In this document: piece by piece, positions 19,343-27,481 of the stretch
Layout: every line of letters begins with the position of its first letter
Position numbering within the stretch: the first letter of the stretch is position 1
Assembly: GCF_018780075.1 (NCBI RefSeq)
Contig: NZ_JADMKB010000027.1
Span: 1-64,000, forward strand
Source: Hydrogenophaga sp.
Lineage (GTDB): Bacteria; Pseudomonadota; Gammaproteobacteria; Burkholderiales; Burkholderiaceae_C
Direction: 5' to 3'
DNA length: 64,000 bases
Program-made: the position numbers and the translations under genes
The notes under the pieces: generated by a model
What the model saw: only the letters and a program-made list of their open reading frames with translations
Told to the model about the DNA's origin: nothing
The model's database searches: none

Positions 19343-21196
19343 TTACCGTGGTTTCAGGATGTAGCGCAGCTCATCCGTGTGCAGCTTGGCCACGGTGTCC
19401 GCGCGGTGCGACAACACCGCGCGCTGGTTGATCGATCCCTTGTCGGTGACCTCGCCGCGGTCGATGGTGGGCGGGTCGGCCAGCAGGCACAGACGGGCGA
19501 TGCGGTTGGCGCTGCCGGTGGCGTTGCGCGCCAGTTCGTCCACGATGGTCTGGAACTGCGCCAGCACCGCAGGGTGGTCCAGCACGTCGTGCATCGACGC
19601 GTCGGCCGGCAGGCCGGCGAGGGTGCGCACCGCCGGCGTCGGGAACACCATGGCGCCCACCTCCTTGAGGTTGATGCCGGTGAGCACCACGTCCTGGATG
19701 AAGGGCGCGCCGGCCGCGATGATCTTGCCGCGCAGCGGGCCCACGCTCACGAAGGTGCCGGTGGCGAGCTTGAAGTCTTCGGCGATGCGGCCGTCGAACT
19801 TCAGGCCCAGGTGGATGTCGGTCTCGTCGATCCACTTCACCGCGTCGCCGGTCTTGAAGAAGCCTTCTTCGTCGAATGCCTCGGCGGTCTCGGCCGGCAT
19901 GCGCCAGTAGCCAGGCGTGATGTTGGGGCCCTTGTAGCGCACCTCGGTCTTGCCGCCGGCATCCACCAGCTTGAGTTCCAGGCCCGGTGTGGGCAGGCCA
20001 AGGTCGCCGGCCTTCACGTTGGGGCTGGTCACGAAGATGCCGAAGGGGCCGGACTCGGTCATGCCCAGACCCGTGCCCATGACGATGCGCTCGCCGATCT
20101 CGCTTTCCTGCGCGGCGTGCAGTGCGTCCCACACCGGTTGCGCCAGCGAGGCGCCGGCGTAGAAGAACATCCGCACGCGCGAGAGCAGCATCTTGCGCAA
20201 TGCGTCGTCGGTCTTCATGGCGTTGGCGATCGCCTCGAAGCCGGTGGGCACGTTGAAGTACACCGTGGGCGCGATTTCGCGCAGGTTGCGCAGCGTCTCG
20301 CCCATCAGCGCGGGCGTGGGCTTGCCGTCGTCGATGTAGAGCGTGCCGCCGTGGTACATCACCATGCCGAAGTTGTGGTTGCCGCCGAAGGTGTGGTTCC
20401 AGGGCAGCCAGTCGATCAGCACCAGCGGTTTCTCGGCGAGCACCGGCATGGACGTGGCCATCTGCTGCTGGTTGGCGCACCACAGGCGCTGCGTGTTGAT
20501 CACGGCCTTGGGCATCTTGGTGGAGCCCGAGGTGAACAGGAACTTGGCGATCGTGTCGGGCCCGGTGGCGGCCATGGCGGCGTCCACGGCGGGCGTGGGT
20601 TCGGTGGCCATGAGCGCGGCGAACGAGGTGGTGTCGCGACCCGGCACCGTGCCTTTGGTGGTGACGAGCTCCACGTCGTCGCCCAGGGTGGCGAGCATCG
20701 CGCGGCTGTAGCGCAGCGCGTCGCTGGCGAACACCAGGCCCGGGGTCAGGGTCTTCACCACGTGCTTGAGCTTGTCGAAGTCCTGGCTGACCAGCGAGTA
20801 GGCCGGCGAGGTGGGGCAGTAGGCTATGCCCGCGTAGATGCAGCCCAACGCCAGCAGCGCGTGCTCCAGGTCGTTTTCGCTCAGGATGAGCACCGGCTTT
20901 TCGGCCGAGAGGCCGCGGTCGAGCAGGCCCTGGCCGATGCGCCGCGCGGCGTCGAGCGCCTGCGCGAACGTGATGTGCTGCCAGTCGCCGCTGCTGCCGT
21001 CGGCGTTCTTCATCCGTCGGGCGAACAGGGTCTGGTCGGGCCGCGCCTGGGCCCAGTGCACCAGCCGGTCGGTCAGGCGCTCGGGGTAGGGGCCGAGTTC
21101 CTGGTCGGCACGCAGGTAGTGCACCCCGGCCTCGCCGTCGCGCACGGTGGCGCGGGTGACGCCGAATTTCAGAGGGCGGTATTTTGCTTCGGTCAT
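19343..21196 (-). CDS. fcs: feruloyl-CoA synthase-like CoA ligase, copy 1
   Basis: AMP-binding motif KFLFTSGSTKMPKAVINTQR; YKGPNITPGYWR; EDFKLATGTFVSVGPLRGKII typical of the feruloyl-CoA synthase family. Confidence 0.85.
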   Translation of the reverse strand: MTEAKYRPLKFGVTRATVRDGEAGVHYLRADQELGPYPERLTDRLVHWAQARPDQTLFARRMKNADGSSGDWQHITFAQALDAARRIGQGLLDRGLSAEKPVLILSENDLEHALLALGCIYAGIAYCPTSPAYSLVSQDFDKLKHVVKTLTPGLVFASDALRYSRAMLATLGDDVELVTTKGTVPGRDTTSFAALMATEPTPAVDAAMAATGPDTIAKFLFTSGSTKMPKAVINTQRLWCANQQQMATSMPVLAEKPLVLIDWLPWNHTFGGNHNFGMVMYHGGTLYIDDGKPTPALMGETLRNLREIAPTVYFNVPTGFEAIANAMKTDDALRKMLLSRVRMFFYAGASLAQPVWDALHAAQESEIGERIVMGTGLGMTESGPFGIFVTSPNVKAGDLGLPTPGLELKLVDAGGKTEVRYKGPNITPGYWRMPAETAEAFDEEGFFKTGDAVKWIDETDIHLGLKFDGRIAEDFKLATGTFVSVGPLRGKIIAAGAPFIQDVVLTGINLKEVGAMVFPTPAVRTLAGLPADASMHDVLDHPAVLAQFQTIVDELARNATGSANRIARLCLLADPPTIDRGEVTDKGSINQRAVLSHRADTVAKLHTDELRYILKPR

Positions 21197-21260
21197 GTTG
21201 TCTCCGTGTTCTTGACTGTGATGAGCGGACCGGCTTCCGGCGCGCGTGTCTGATACCAGA

Positions 21261-21341
21261 GATGCCGAGGAACCGGCTTCGCCGGGCCTCTGGCATCGCC
21301 CCCTGGGGGGTGACGCCGCAGGCGGCGCGGGGGGGGGGGGG
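21261..21341 (-). repeat. 3'-adjacent covarying hairpin element, copy B
   Basis: GATGCCGAGGAACCGGCTTCGCCGGGCCTCTGGCATC plus tail ending in a 13-G run directly at the crotonase stop codon. Confidence 0.85.
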
Positions 21342-22130
21342 TCAGTCCTTCTTGACTTTGGCGGCCTTGCCCTGCAGGAACGCTTGCACGCGTTCCTTGG
21401 CTTCGGGGGCGCTCTGCGCGATCGAGGCCATCAGCGCCTCGGTGAACAGACCGTGGTCGGCCGGCTGTTCCGCGATGCGGGGCAGGGCGTGCATGAGCGC
21501 GAAGTTGGTCATGCGGGCGTTGGAGGCGATGCGCGTGGCCAGCTCGACGGCTTTCTCCAGCGCGGTGCCGGTCGGCACCAGGTACTGCGCCAGGCCGATC
21601 CGCTCGCCGTCGGCGGCGTTGTAGACGCGGCCGGTCAGCATCATGTCGGTCATGCGCGCGGCGCCGATCAGCTTGGGCACGCGCACCGCGCCACCGCCGC
21701 CCACGAAGATGCCGCGCGTGCCTTCAGGCAGCGCGTAGAAGGTGGTCTCATCGGCCACGCGGATGTGGCAGGCGCTGGCCAGCTCCAGGCCGCCGCCGAC
21801 CACCGCGCCGTGCAGCGCCGCGACCACGGGCACGTTGCCCTTTTCCACACACTCCAGCGCCGCGTGCCACATGCGCGAGTGGAAGACGCCGTCTGACGCA
21901 TCACGCTCGCTCAGTTCCGACAGGTCCAGGCCGGCACAGAAGTGCTCGCCGGTGCCGTCCACCACCGCCGCGCGCACGCTCTGCGGCAGGTTCTGGAACG
22001 CGTCGCGGATGGCGAGGATCAAACCGTCGTTCAGCGCGTTGCGCTTGGCCGGGCGGTTGAGCGTGATCACGGCGACTTCGGCTTGTTCGCCGCGCAGGCT
22101 GACGGTCAGATCGGGGTGTGGGGTGTTCAT
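21342..22130 (-). CDS. crotonase/enoyl-CoA hydratase family protein, copy 1
   Basis: VAVITLNRPAKRNALNDGL...HFCAGLDLSEL...ALHGAVVGGGLELASACHIRVAD. Confidence 0.92.
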   Translation of the reverse strand: MNTPHPDLTVSLRGEQAEVAVITLNRPAKRNALNDGLILAIRDAFQNLPQSVRAAVVDGTGEHFCAGLDLSELSERDASDGVFHSRMWHAALECVEKGNVPVVAALHGAVVGGGLELASACHIRVADETTFYALPEGTRGIFVGGGGAVRVPKLIGAARMTDMMLTGRVYNAADGERIGLAQYLVPTGTALEKAVELATRIASNARMTNFALMHALPRIAEQPADHGLFTEALMASIAQSAPEAKERVQAFLQGKAAKVKKD

Positions 22131-22167
22131 GGTGCTAGGGGGTTTTGGAGCTTGTTGAGTGATGCGA

Positions 22168-22186
22168 TTATTGTTATAAACAATAA
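22168..22186. promoter_or_regulatory. palindromic operator candidate (MarR-type) between divergent catabolic genes
   Basis: TTATTGTT-ATA-AACAATAA, perfect 8-3-8 inverted repeat in the intergenic region between crotonase and amidohydrolase. Confidence 0.65.
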
Positions 22187-22257
22187 CCAAATCAAGAAAA
22201 ACCCTGTCCTTCAACCCCCGTGTTTACCCCTAGTCCCACCCCTCATCAGGAGCCACC

Positions 22258-23130
22258 ATGGACCACCAGAACCTGATTGCCATCGACATCCACACCCACG
22301 CGGAAGTGAGCTGCCGCAACCCCTTCGACAACTATGGCGAGGAGTACGACCGCGCCGCCGACAAGTACTTTGGCAGCAACCGCCGGCCCACCATCGCCGA
22401 GACGATTGCCTACTACCGCGAGAAGAAGATCGGCCTCGTGATGTTCACGGTGGACAGCGAGTCGCAACTGGGCCGCCGCCGCATCCCGAACGAAGAGATC
22501 GCGCAGGCCGCGCGCGAGAACAGCGACATGATGGTGGCCTTCGCCAGCATCGACCCGCACAAGGGCAAGATGGGCGCGCGCGAAGCCGAACGCCTGATCA
22601 AGGAAGAGGGCATCAAGGGCTTCAAGTTCCACCCCACGGTGCAGGGCTACCACCCCTACGACAAGATGGCCTGGCCGATCTACGAGGTGATCAACGCCCA
22701 CAAACTCCCGGCCATCTTCCACACCGGCCACAGCGGCATCGGCTCGGGCATGCGCTGCGGCGGTGGCCTGCGGCTGGAGTACAGCAACCCCATGCACCTG
22801 GACGACGTGGCGATCGATTTCCCCGACATGCAGATCGTCATGGCGCACCCGAGCTTTCCGTGGCAGGACGAGGCGCTGAGTGTGGCAACGCACAAGCCCA
22901 ATGTGTGGATCGACCTCAGCGGCTGGAGCCCGAAGTACTTTCCGAAGCAACTCGTGCAGTACGCGAACACGCTGCTCAAGGACCGCATCCTGTTCGGCAG
23001 CGACTACCCGCTGATCACGCCCGAGCGCTGGATGAAAGATTTCGAAGTCGCCGGTTTCAAACCCGAGGTGATGCCCGGCATCCTCAAGGGCAACGCTGTG
23101 AGGCTGCTGGGGCTGGACGCGGTGGCCTGA
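22258..23130 (+). CDS. amidohydrolase family protein (ACMSD-like TIM barrel)
   Basis: LIAIDIHTHAEVS...GFKFHPTVQGYHPYD...ILFGSDYPLITPERW. Confidence 0.88.
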   Translation: MDHQNLIAIDIHTHAEVSCRNPFDNYGEEYDRAADKYFGSNRRPTIAETIAYYREKKIGLVMFTVDSESQLGRRRIPNEEIAQAARENSDMMVAFASIDPHKGKMGAREAERLIKEEGIKGFKFHPTVQGYHPYDKMAWPIYEVINAHKLPAIFHTGHSGIGSGMRCGGGLRLEYSNPMHLDDVAIDFPDMQIVMAHPSFPWQDEALSVATHKPNVWIDLSGWSPKYFPKQLVQYANTLLKDRILFGSDYPLITPERWMKDFEVAGFKPEVMPGILKGNAVRLLGLDAVA

Positions 23131-23166
23131 TCCGGGCGGCCTGCCGCTGCTCGCTGACTGCCCCGC

Positions 23167-23649
23167 TCAGGGGGCTGGCCGGCCCGCCAGGCCCAGGCCC
23201 TTGCACATCAGCTGACGCAGGGTGCTGAGTTCGGCCGGTGTCAGGTGCGGCATGGCCTCTGCGTCGGCGGCGCAAGCGTCCGGCTCGGCCGCCGCCAGCA
23301 GTTCCTCGCCCTCGGGCTGCAACCGCAGGCCCCAGGCGCGGCGGTCTTGCGGATGGTCCTGCCGGCCGACCAGGCCGCGGCTTTCCAGTTCGCGGATGAG
23401 TCCCACCACATTGGACGATTGCAGGTCCAGCAAGCTGCAGAGCTGGCTCGACGTGATGCCCGGCTGGCCGCGGATCAGCAACAGCACGGTGAAGGTCAGC
23501 GGACGCAGACCGTGGCGCTGCATGCGGGCCTGGAACCGCTCGGTGATGGCCATCGAACTGCGACGCACCACGTAGCCGAGAAAGTCCTCTGGAACACGGG
23601 TGGGGGTGGCCTCGACCGCTGAGGCGGGGCGGGGTTCGGATGGGGCCAT
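23167..23649 (-). CDS. MarR-family transcriptional regulator
   Basis: LRPLTFTVLLLIRGQPGITSSQLCSLLDLQSSNVVGLIRELESRGLVGRQDHPQDRRAWGLRLQPEG. Confidence 0.9.
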   Translation of the reverse strand: MAPSEPRPASAVEATPTRVPEDFLGYVVRRSSMAITERFQARMQRHGLRPLTFTVLLLIRGQPGITSSQLCSLLDLQSSNVVGLIRELESRGLVGRQDHPQDRRAWGLRLQPEGEELLAAAEPDACAADAEAMPHLTPAELSTLRQLMCKGLGLAGRPAP

Positions 23650-23652
23650 GGA

Positions 23653-24642
23653 TCAGGATTCTGCCGTGAAGCCGATCTTGCGGATCAGGGGCCGCCAGGC
23701 CTCCACCTCGGACCGCTGCCAGCGCACCATCTCCTCGATGGACGAACCATGGGGGATCAACCCCACGGACAGGATGCCGTCCTGCACCGCCTTGTCTTTC
23801 AGCGCTCCCGTGATGGCGGCGTTGGCCGCCGCCACCACGACGGCCGGCGTGCGTGCCGGCGCATAGAAACCGAACCACTCCTCGGTGGTCAGTTCGGGAA
23901 AGCCCTGCTCGGCAAAGGTCGGCACCTCGGGCACGAAGGGCGAGCGGCTCGGCCCCGAGGTGCCCAGGATGCGCAGCTTGCCCGCCCGGTGGTGTGGCAG
24001 GAAGTCGCCGTGGGTGGTCACCATCGCCGCGATCTGGCCGCCGACCACGTCCACCACGCCGGGCACCGAGCCCCGGTAGGGCACATGCCGCAGTTCGGTC
24101 CCGCTGTTGAGGCCCAGCAGGGCGCCGAGAAAGTGGGGCGTGGAGCCCGCACCCGGCGAACCGTAGTGGGCCTGCGCGGCGTTGCCCTTGCACCAGGCCA
24201 GAAAGTCCCGGACGGTTTTCACCGAGGCCGGCACCAGCGGGCCCACGGCCAGGCCATGGTGGGCGATCGCCGCGATCGACACGGGGGCAAAGTCCTTCGG
24301 GTCGTACGCGAGCTTGGGGTAGATGAAGGGGTAGTTGGCCATGGCCGAGACCGGCGCCATGGCCAGCACCGAGCCATCGGCGGGCGCGGCCTTGAGGGTT
24401 TCCAGCGCGATGCGCCCGCTGGCGCCGGGCTTGTTCTCCACCACGGCAGCGTTGCGCGTGTAGGCGCTGCCGGCCAGCTTTTCACCCACGCGGCGCGCCA
24501 CGCTGTCGCCCGAGCTGCCCGCAGGGAAGCCATACAAGATCCTGACCTGATCGATCCCCTGGGCCAGCACCCCCAGGGGCGCCAGCGACAGCGAGGTGGC
24601 GGAGGTGCCGATCAACTGGACAAAGCGACGACGGGTGGGCAT
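23653..24642 (-). CDS. tripartite tricarboxylate transporter substrate-binding protein (Bug family), paralogue of 16999-17994
   Basis: DQVRILYGFPAGSSGDSVARRVGEKLAGSAYTRNAAVVENKPGASGRIALETLKAAPADGSVL; same C-terminus KIGFTAES as the upstream copy. Confidence 0.92.
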   Translation of the reverse strand: MPTRRRFVQLIGTSATSLSLAPLGVLAQGIDQVRILYGFPAGSSGDSVARRVGEKLAGSAYTRNAAVVENKPGASGRIALETLKAAPADGSVLAMAPVSAMANYPFIYPKLAYDPKDFAPVSIAAIAHHGLAVGPLVPASVKTVRDFLAWCKGNAAQAHYGSPGAGSTPHFLGALLGLNSGTELRHVPYRGSVPGVVDVVGGQIAAMVTTHGDFLPHHRAGKLRILGTSGPSRSPFVPEVPTFAEQGFPELTTEEWFGFYAPARTPAVVVAAANAAITGALKDKAVQDGILSVGLIPHGSSIEEMVRWQRSEVEAWRPLIRKIGFTAES

Positions 24643-24675
24643 GCGGTTCTCCGGTGGTGGGTGGGTGGCGGGGGC

Positions 24676-26538
24676 TCAGGGGTTGTTCAGCCGGGCGACC
24701 AGGTTGAGCCGGCCTTCGTGCAGGGCAGCCACCACGTCGGCCCGGTGTTTGAGCACGGCGCGCTGGTTGATGGAGCCCTTTTCAGTCAGTTCGCCGTTGT
24801 CCAGCGAGAGCGGCGCGGTGAGCAGGTGGGCCAGCGCCAGCCGGTTGGCGCTGCCGGTGGATTGCGCGGCCAGGTCCTGCACCAGGGACTGCATCCAGCG
24901 CTGTACCCGGGGGTCCGCGGCCACGGTGTCGAGCGGAACCGACTCGGGTGCGCCGGTCAGGCGGCGAAGCGCCGGCGCCGGGATGAGCAGCGCCCCCACC
25001 TCGTTGCGGTTCAGCCCCGTGATCACGGCGTCCTGCAGGTAGGGGGCGGCGGCGCCCACGATGCGGGCCCGCAGCGGTCCGACGCTGACAAACGTGCCCG
25101 TGGCCAGCTTGAAGTCTTCGGCCGTCCGCCCATCGAAGCGCAGCCCCAGGTGCGGGTTGGTCGGGTCGATCCAGGCCACGGCGTCGCCCGTGCGGAAAAA
25201 GCCTTGCTCGTCAAAGGCCGCCTCGGTCGCTTCCGCGTTCCGCCAGTAGCCGGGGGTGATGTTGGGGCCGCGGTAGCGGATCTCGGTCTTCTCGCCGACC
25301 GGTGCCAGCTTCACCTCCAGCCCGGCCGCGGGCAGGCCGACCTCACCCGCCCGGGTGTGGGGGTTGGTGACGAACAGGGCGAAGGGCGAAGACTCGGTCA
25401 TGCCCAGCCCGGCCGTCATCACCACGCGTTCTCCCAGCGCGGCTTCGGCATGGCGGTGCAGCGCGTCCTGGATGGCCTGCGACAGCGCGGCGCCCGAATA
25501 CAGCTGGCAGCTCAGCCGGGCGTAGAAGTTGCGGCGGAGCTGCGGGTCGGTGTCCATGGCGCGGGCGATGGCCTCGTAGCCAATGGGCACATTGAAGTAC
25601 CAGGTGGGCGCCACTTCGCGCAGGTTGCGCAGCGTTTCGCCCAGCAGCGCGGGGGTGGGCTTGCCTTCGTCGATGTAGAGCGTGCCGCCGTTGTACAGCG
25701 CCATGAAGAAGTTGTGGTTGCCGCCGGCGGTGTGGTTCCAGGGCATCCAGTCCACCAGCACGGGCGGCGCCTGGCCCAGGATCGGCATCGACTGCAGGAT
25801 CTGCTGCTGGTTGGCGCACAGCATGCGCTGCGTGGTGATGACGGCCTTGGGCAGGTTGGTTGATCCGCTGGTGAACAGGAACTTGACGATGGTGTCGGGC
25901 CCGGTGGCGCGCATGGCCGCGTCCAGCGCCGGGGTTGGGGCCGTGGCCAGCAGTTCGCCGAGCGGCGTGCACCGGTGTGAGGTCAGCGCGCCAGGCCCGC
26001 CCTCGCTGAGCACCACCTCGGTGTCGGCCGGCACCGCCGCTTCGATGGCGGCGCGGTAGCGTGCGTCGGCGGCGTACACCAGCCCCGGCGTCAGGGTGTT
26101 CATCACGTGCCGCAGCTTCCCGTGGTCTTTGCTGACGAGGGAGTAGGCCGGCGAGACGGCGCTGAAGGGCACGCCGGCGTACATGGCGCCCAGGGCCAGG
26201 GCGGCGTGGTCCAGGCTGTTTTCGCTCAGGATCACCAGCGGGCGTTCGGCGCTCAGCCCCCGGTCCAGCAGGGCCTGGCCGATCTGGCGCGCGGCGGCCA
26301 GCGCGCCGCCATAGCTCAGGTGCTGCCAGCGGCTGCGATCCGCCGGGTCGCGCTGCGCGTACAGCGGGGTGTCGGGCTGGCGCTCGGCCCAGGCGTGCAG
26401 CCTGTCCGTCATGCGAGGGGGATGCGGTTGCAGGTCCTGGTCGCAGCGGAGGTGGGTGTGGCCGCCCTCGTGGCGCACCACGGCCTGTGTGACCCCGAAC
26501 GGGAAGTGGCGGTAACGCGCGGTGTTGGAAGCGGTCAT
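24676..26538 (-). CDS. feruloyl-CoA synthase-like CoA ligase, copy 2
   Basis: KFLFTSGSTNLPKAVITTQRMLCANQQQ; YRGPNITPGYWRN; EDFKLATGTFVSVGPLRARIV; collinear with copy 1. Confidence 0.85.
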   Translation of the reverse strand: MTASNTARYRHFPFGVTQAVVRHEGGHTHLRCDQDLQPHPPRMTDRLHAWAERQPDTPLYAQRDPADRSRWQHLSYGGALAAARQIGQALLDRGLSAERPLVILSENSLDHAALALGAMYAGVPFSAVSPAYSLVSKDHGKLRHVMNTLTPGLVYAADARYRAAIEAAVPADTEVVLSEGGPGALTSHRCTPLGELLATAPTPALDAAMRATGPDTIVKFLFTSGSTNLPKAVITTQRMLCANQQQILQSMPILGQAPPVLVDWMPWNHTAGGNHNFFMALYNGGTLYIDEGKPTPALLGETLRNLREVAPTWYFNVPIGYEAIARAMDTDPQLRRNFYARLSCQLYSGAALSQAIQDALHRHAEAALGERVVMTAGLGMTESSPFALFVTNPHTRAGEVGLPAAGLEVKLAPVGEKTEIRYRGPNITPGYWRNAEATEAAFDEQGFFRTGDAVAWIDPTNPHLGLRFDGRTAEDFKLATGTFVSVGPLRARIVGAAAPYLQDAVITGLNRNEVGALLIPAPALRRLTGAPESVPLDTVAADPRVQRWMQSLVQDLAAQSTGSANRLALAHLLTAPLSLDNGELTEKGSINQRAVLKHRADVVAALHEGRLNLVARLNNP

Positions 26539-26551
26539 GCGGTGGCTCCCG

Positions 26552-27349
26552 TCAGACGGCTTTGACCTTGGGCCCGCTGCCGTCCAGAAAGGCCCGCACG
26601 CGCGCCTTCGCCTCGGGCGCCGACTGGGCAATGGCGGCCAGCAAAGACTCGGTCAGGAAGCCGTGGTCGGCGGGCTGCTCGGCAATGCGGGGCAGGCCGT
26701 GCATCAGGGCGAAATTCGTCATGGGGGCGTTGCCGGCCACCGCCTGTGCGAGGGCCAGCGCCTTCTCCAGCGCCTGACCCACGGGCACGTGGTACTGCGC
26801 AAAGCCCCGCTGCACCGCCTCGGCCGCCGGGTAGACGCGCCCGGTCAGCATCATGTCCAGCATGCGGTGGGTGCCGATCAGCTTGGGCAGACGGACCGAG
26901 CCGCCCCCGCCCACAAAGATGCCCCGGCTGCCTTCGGGCAGCGCGAAAAAGGCCGAGTCGTCGGCCACCCGAATGTGGCACGCGCTGGCCAGCTCCAGGC
27001 CGCCGCCGACCACCGCGCCGTGCAGCGCCGCGATCACCGGCACCCGCCCGAACTCGATCCCGTTCAGGATGGGGTGCCAGGAGCGCGAGTGGTGCAGGCC
27101 CTGCACCGCGTCCCGCTCGCGCAGTTCGCTCAGGTCCAGGCCGGCACAGAAATGCGCGCCTTCGCCGTGCAGCACCACCGCGTGGGTGCTGTCGGGAAGC
27201 TCACGAAAACGCTGCCACAGCGCGGCCATCAGGCCGTCGCTCAGCGCATTGCGTTTGGCCGGGCGGCACAGGCGGATCAGGGCAACGGCGCCCTGGTGCT
27301 CGACCTGGACCTCGTCGAGTGCGGCGGCGGGGACTGACGGTGGGTTCAT
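26552..27349 (-). CDS. crotonase/enoyl-CoA hydratase family protein, copy 2
   Basis: VALIRLCRPAKRNALSDGL...HFCAGLDLSELRERDAV...ALHGAVVGGGLELASACHIRVADDSAFFALPEGSRGIFVGGGGSVRLPKLIG. Confidence 0.92.
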   Translation of the reverse strand: MNPPSVPAAALDEVQVEHQGAVALIRLCRPAKRNALSDGLMAALWQRFRELPDSTHAVVLHGEGAHFCAGLDLSELRERDAVQGLHHSRSWHPILNGIEFGRVPVIAALHGAVVGGGLELASACHIRVADDSAFFALPEGSRGIFVGGGGSVRLPKLIGTHRMLDMMLTGRVYPAAEAVQRGFAQYHVPVGQALEKALALAQAVAGNAPMTNFALMHGLPRIAEQPADHGFLTESLLAAIAQSAPEAKARVRAFLDGSGPKVKAV

Positions 27350-27365
27350 GGCATTCGGAGATAAA

Positions 27366-27380
27366 CCTATATGACATAGG
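27366..27380. promoter_or_regulatory. palindromic operator candidate upstream of the second catabolic set
   Basis: CCTAT-ATGAC-ATAGG inverted repeat about 17 bp upstream of the crotonase 2 start codon. Confidence 0.45.
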
Positions 27381-27481
27381 AATATCGGGCAGGCCCCGCG
27401 GCGCTGCCATGCGTACAAACCCGATGCGGCTGCACCGCGCCGCCCGGCGCGGGTTCACGCCCGCGCCGGGCAATGGTCGGG

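Noticed and set aside
19379-21253. 624-aa + strand ORF antisense to the CoA ligase
   Set aside because: Shadow ORF of copy 1 ligase; same effect at 23749-25863 opposite Bug 2 and ligase 2.
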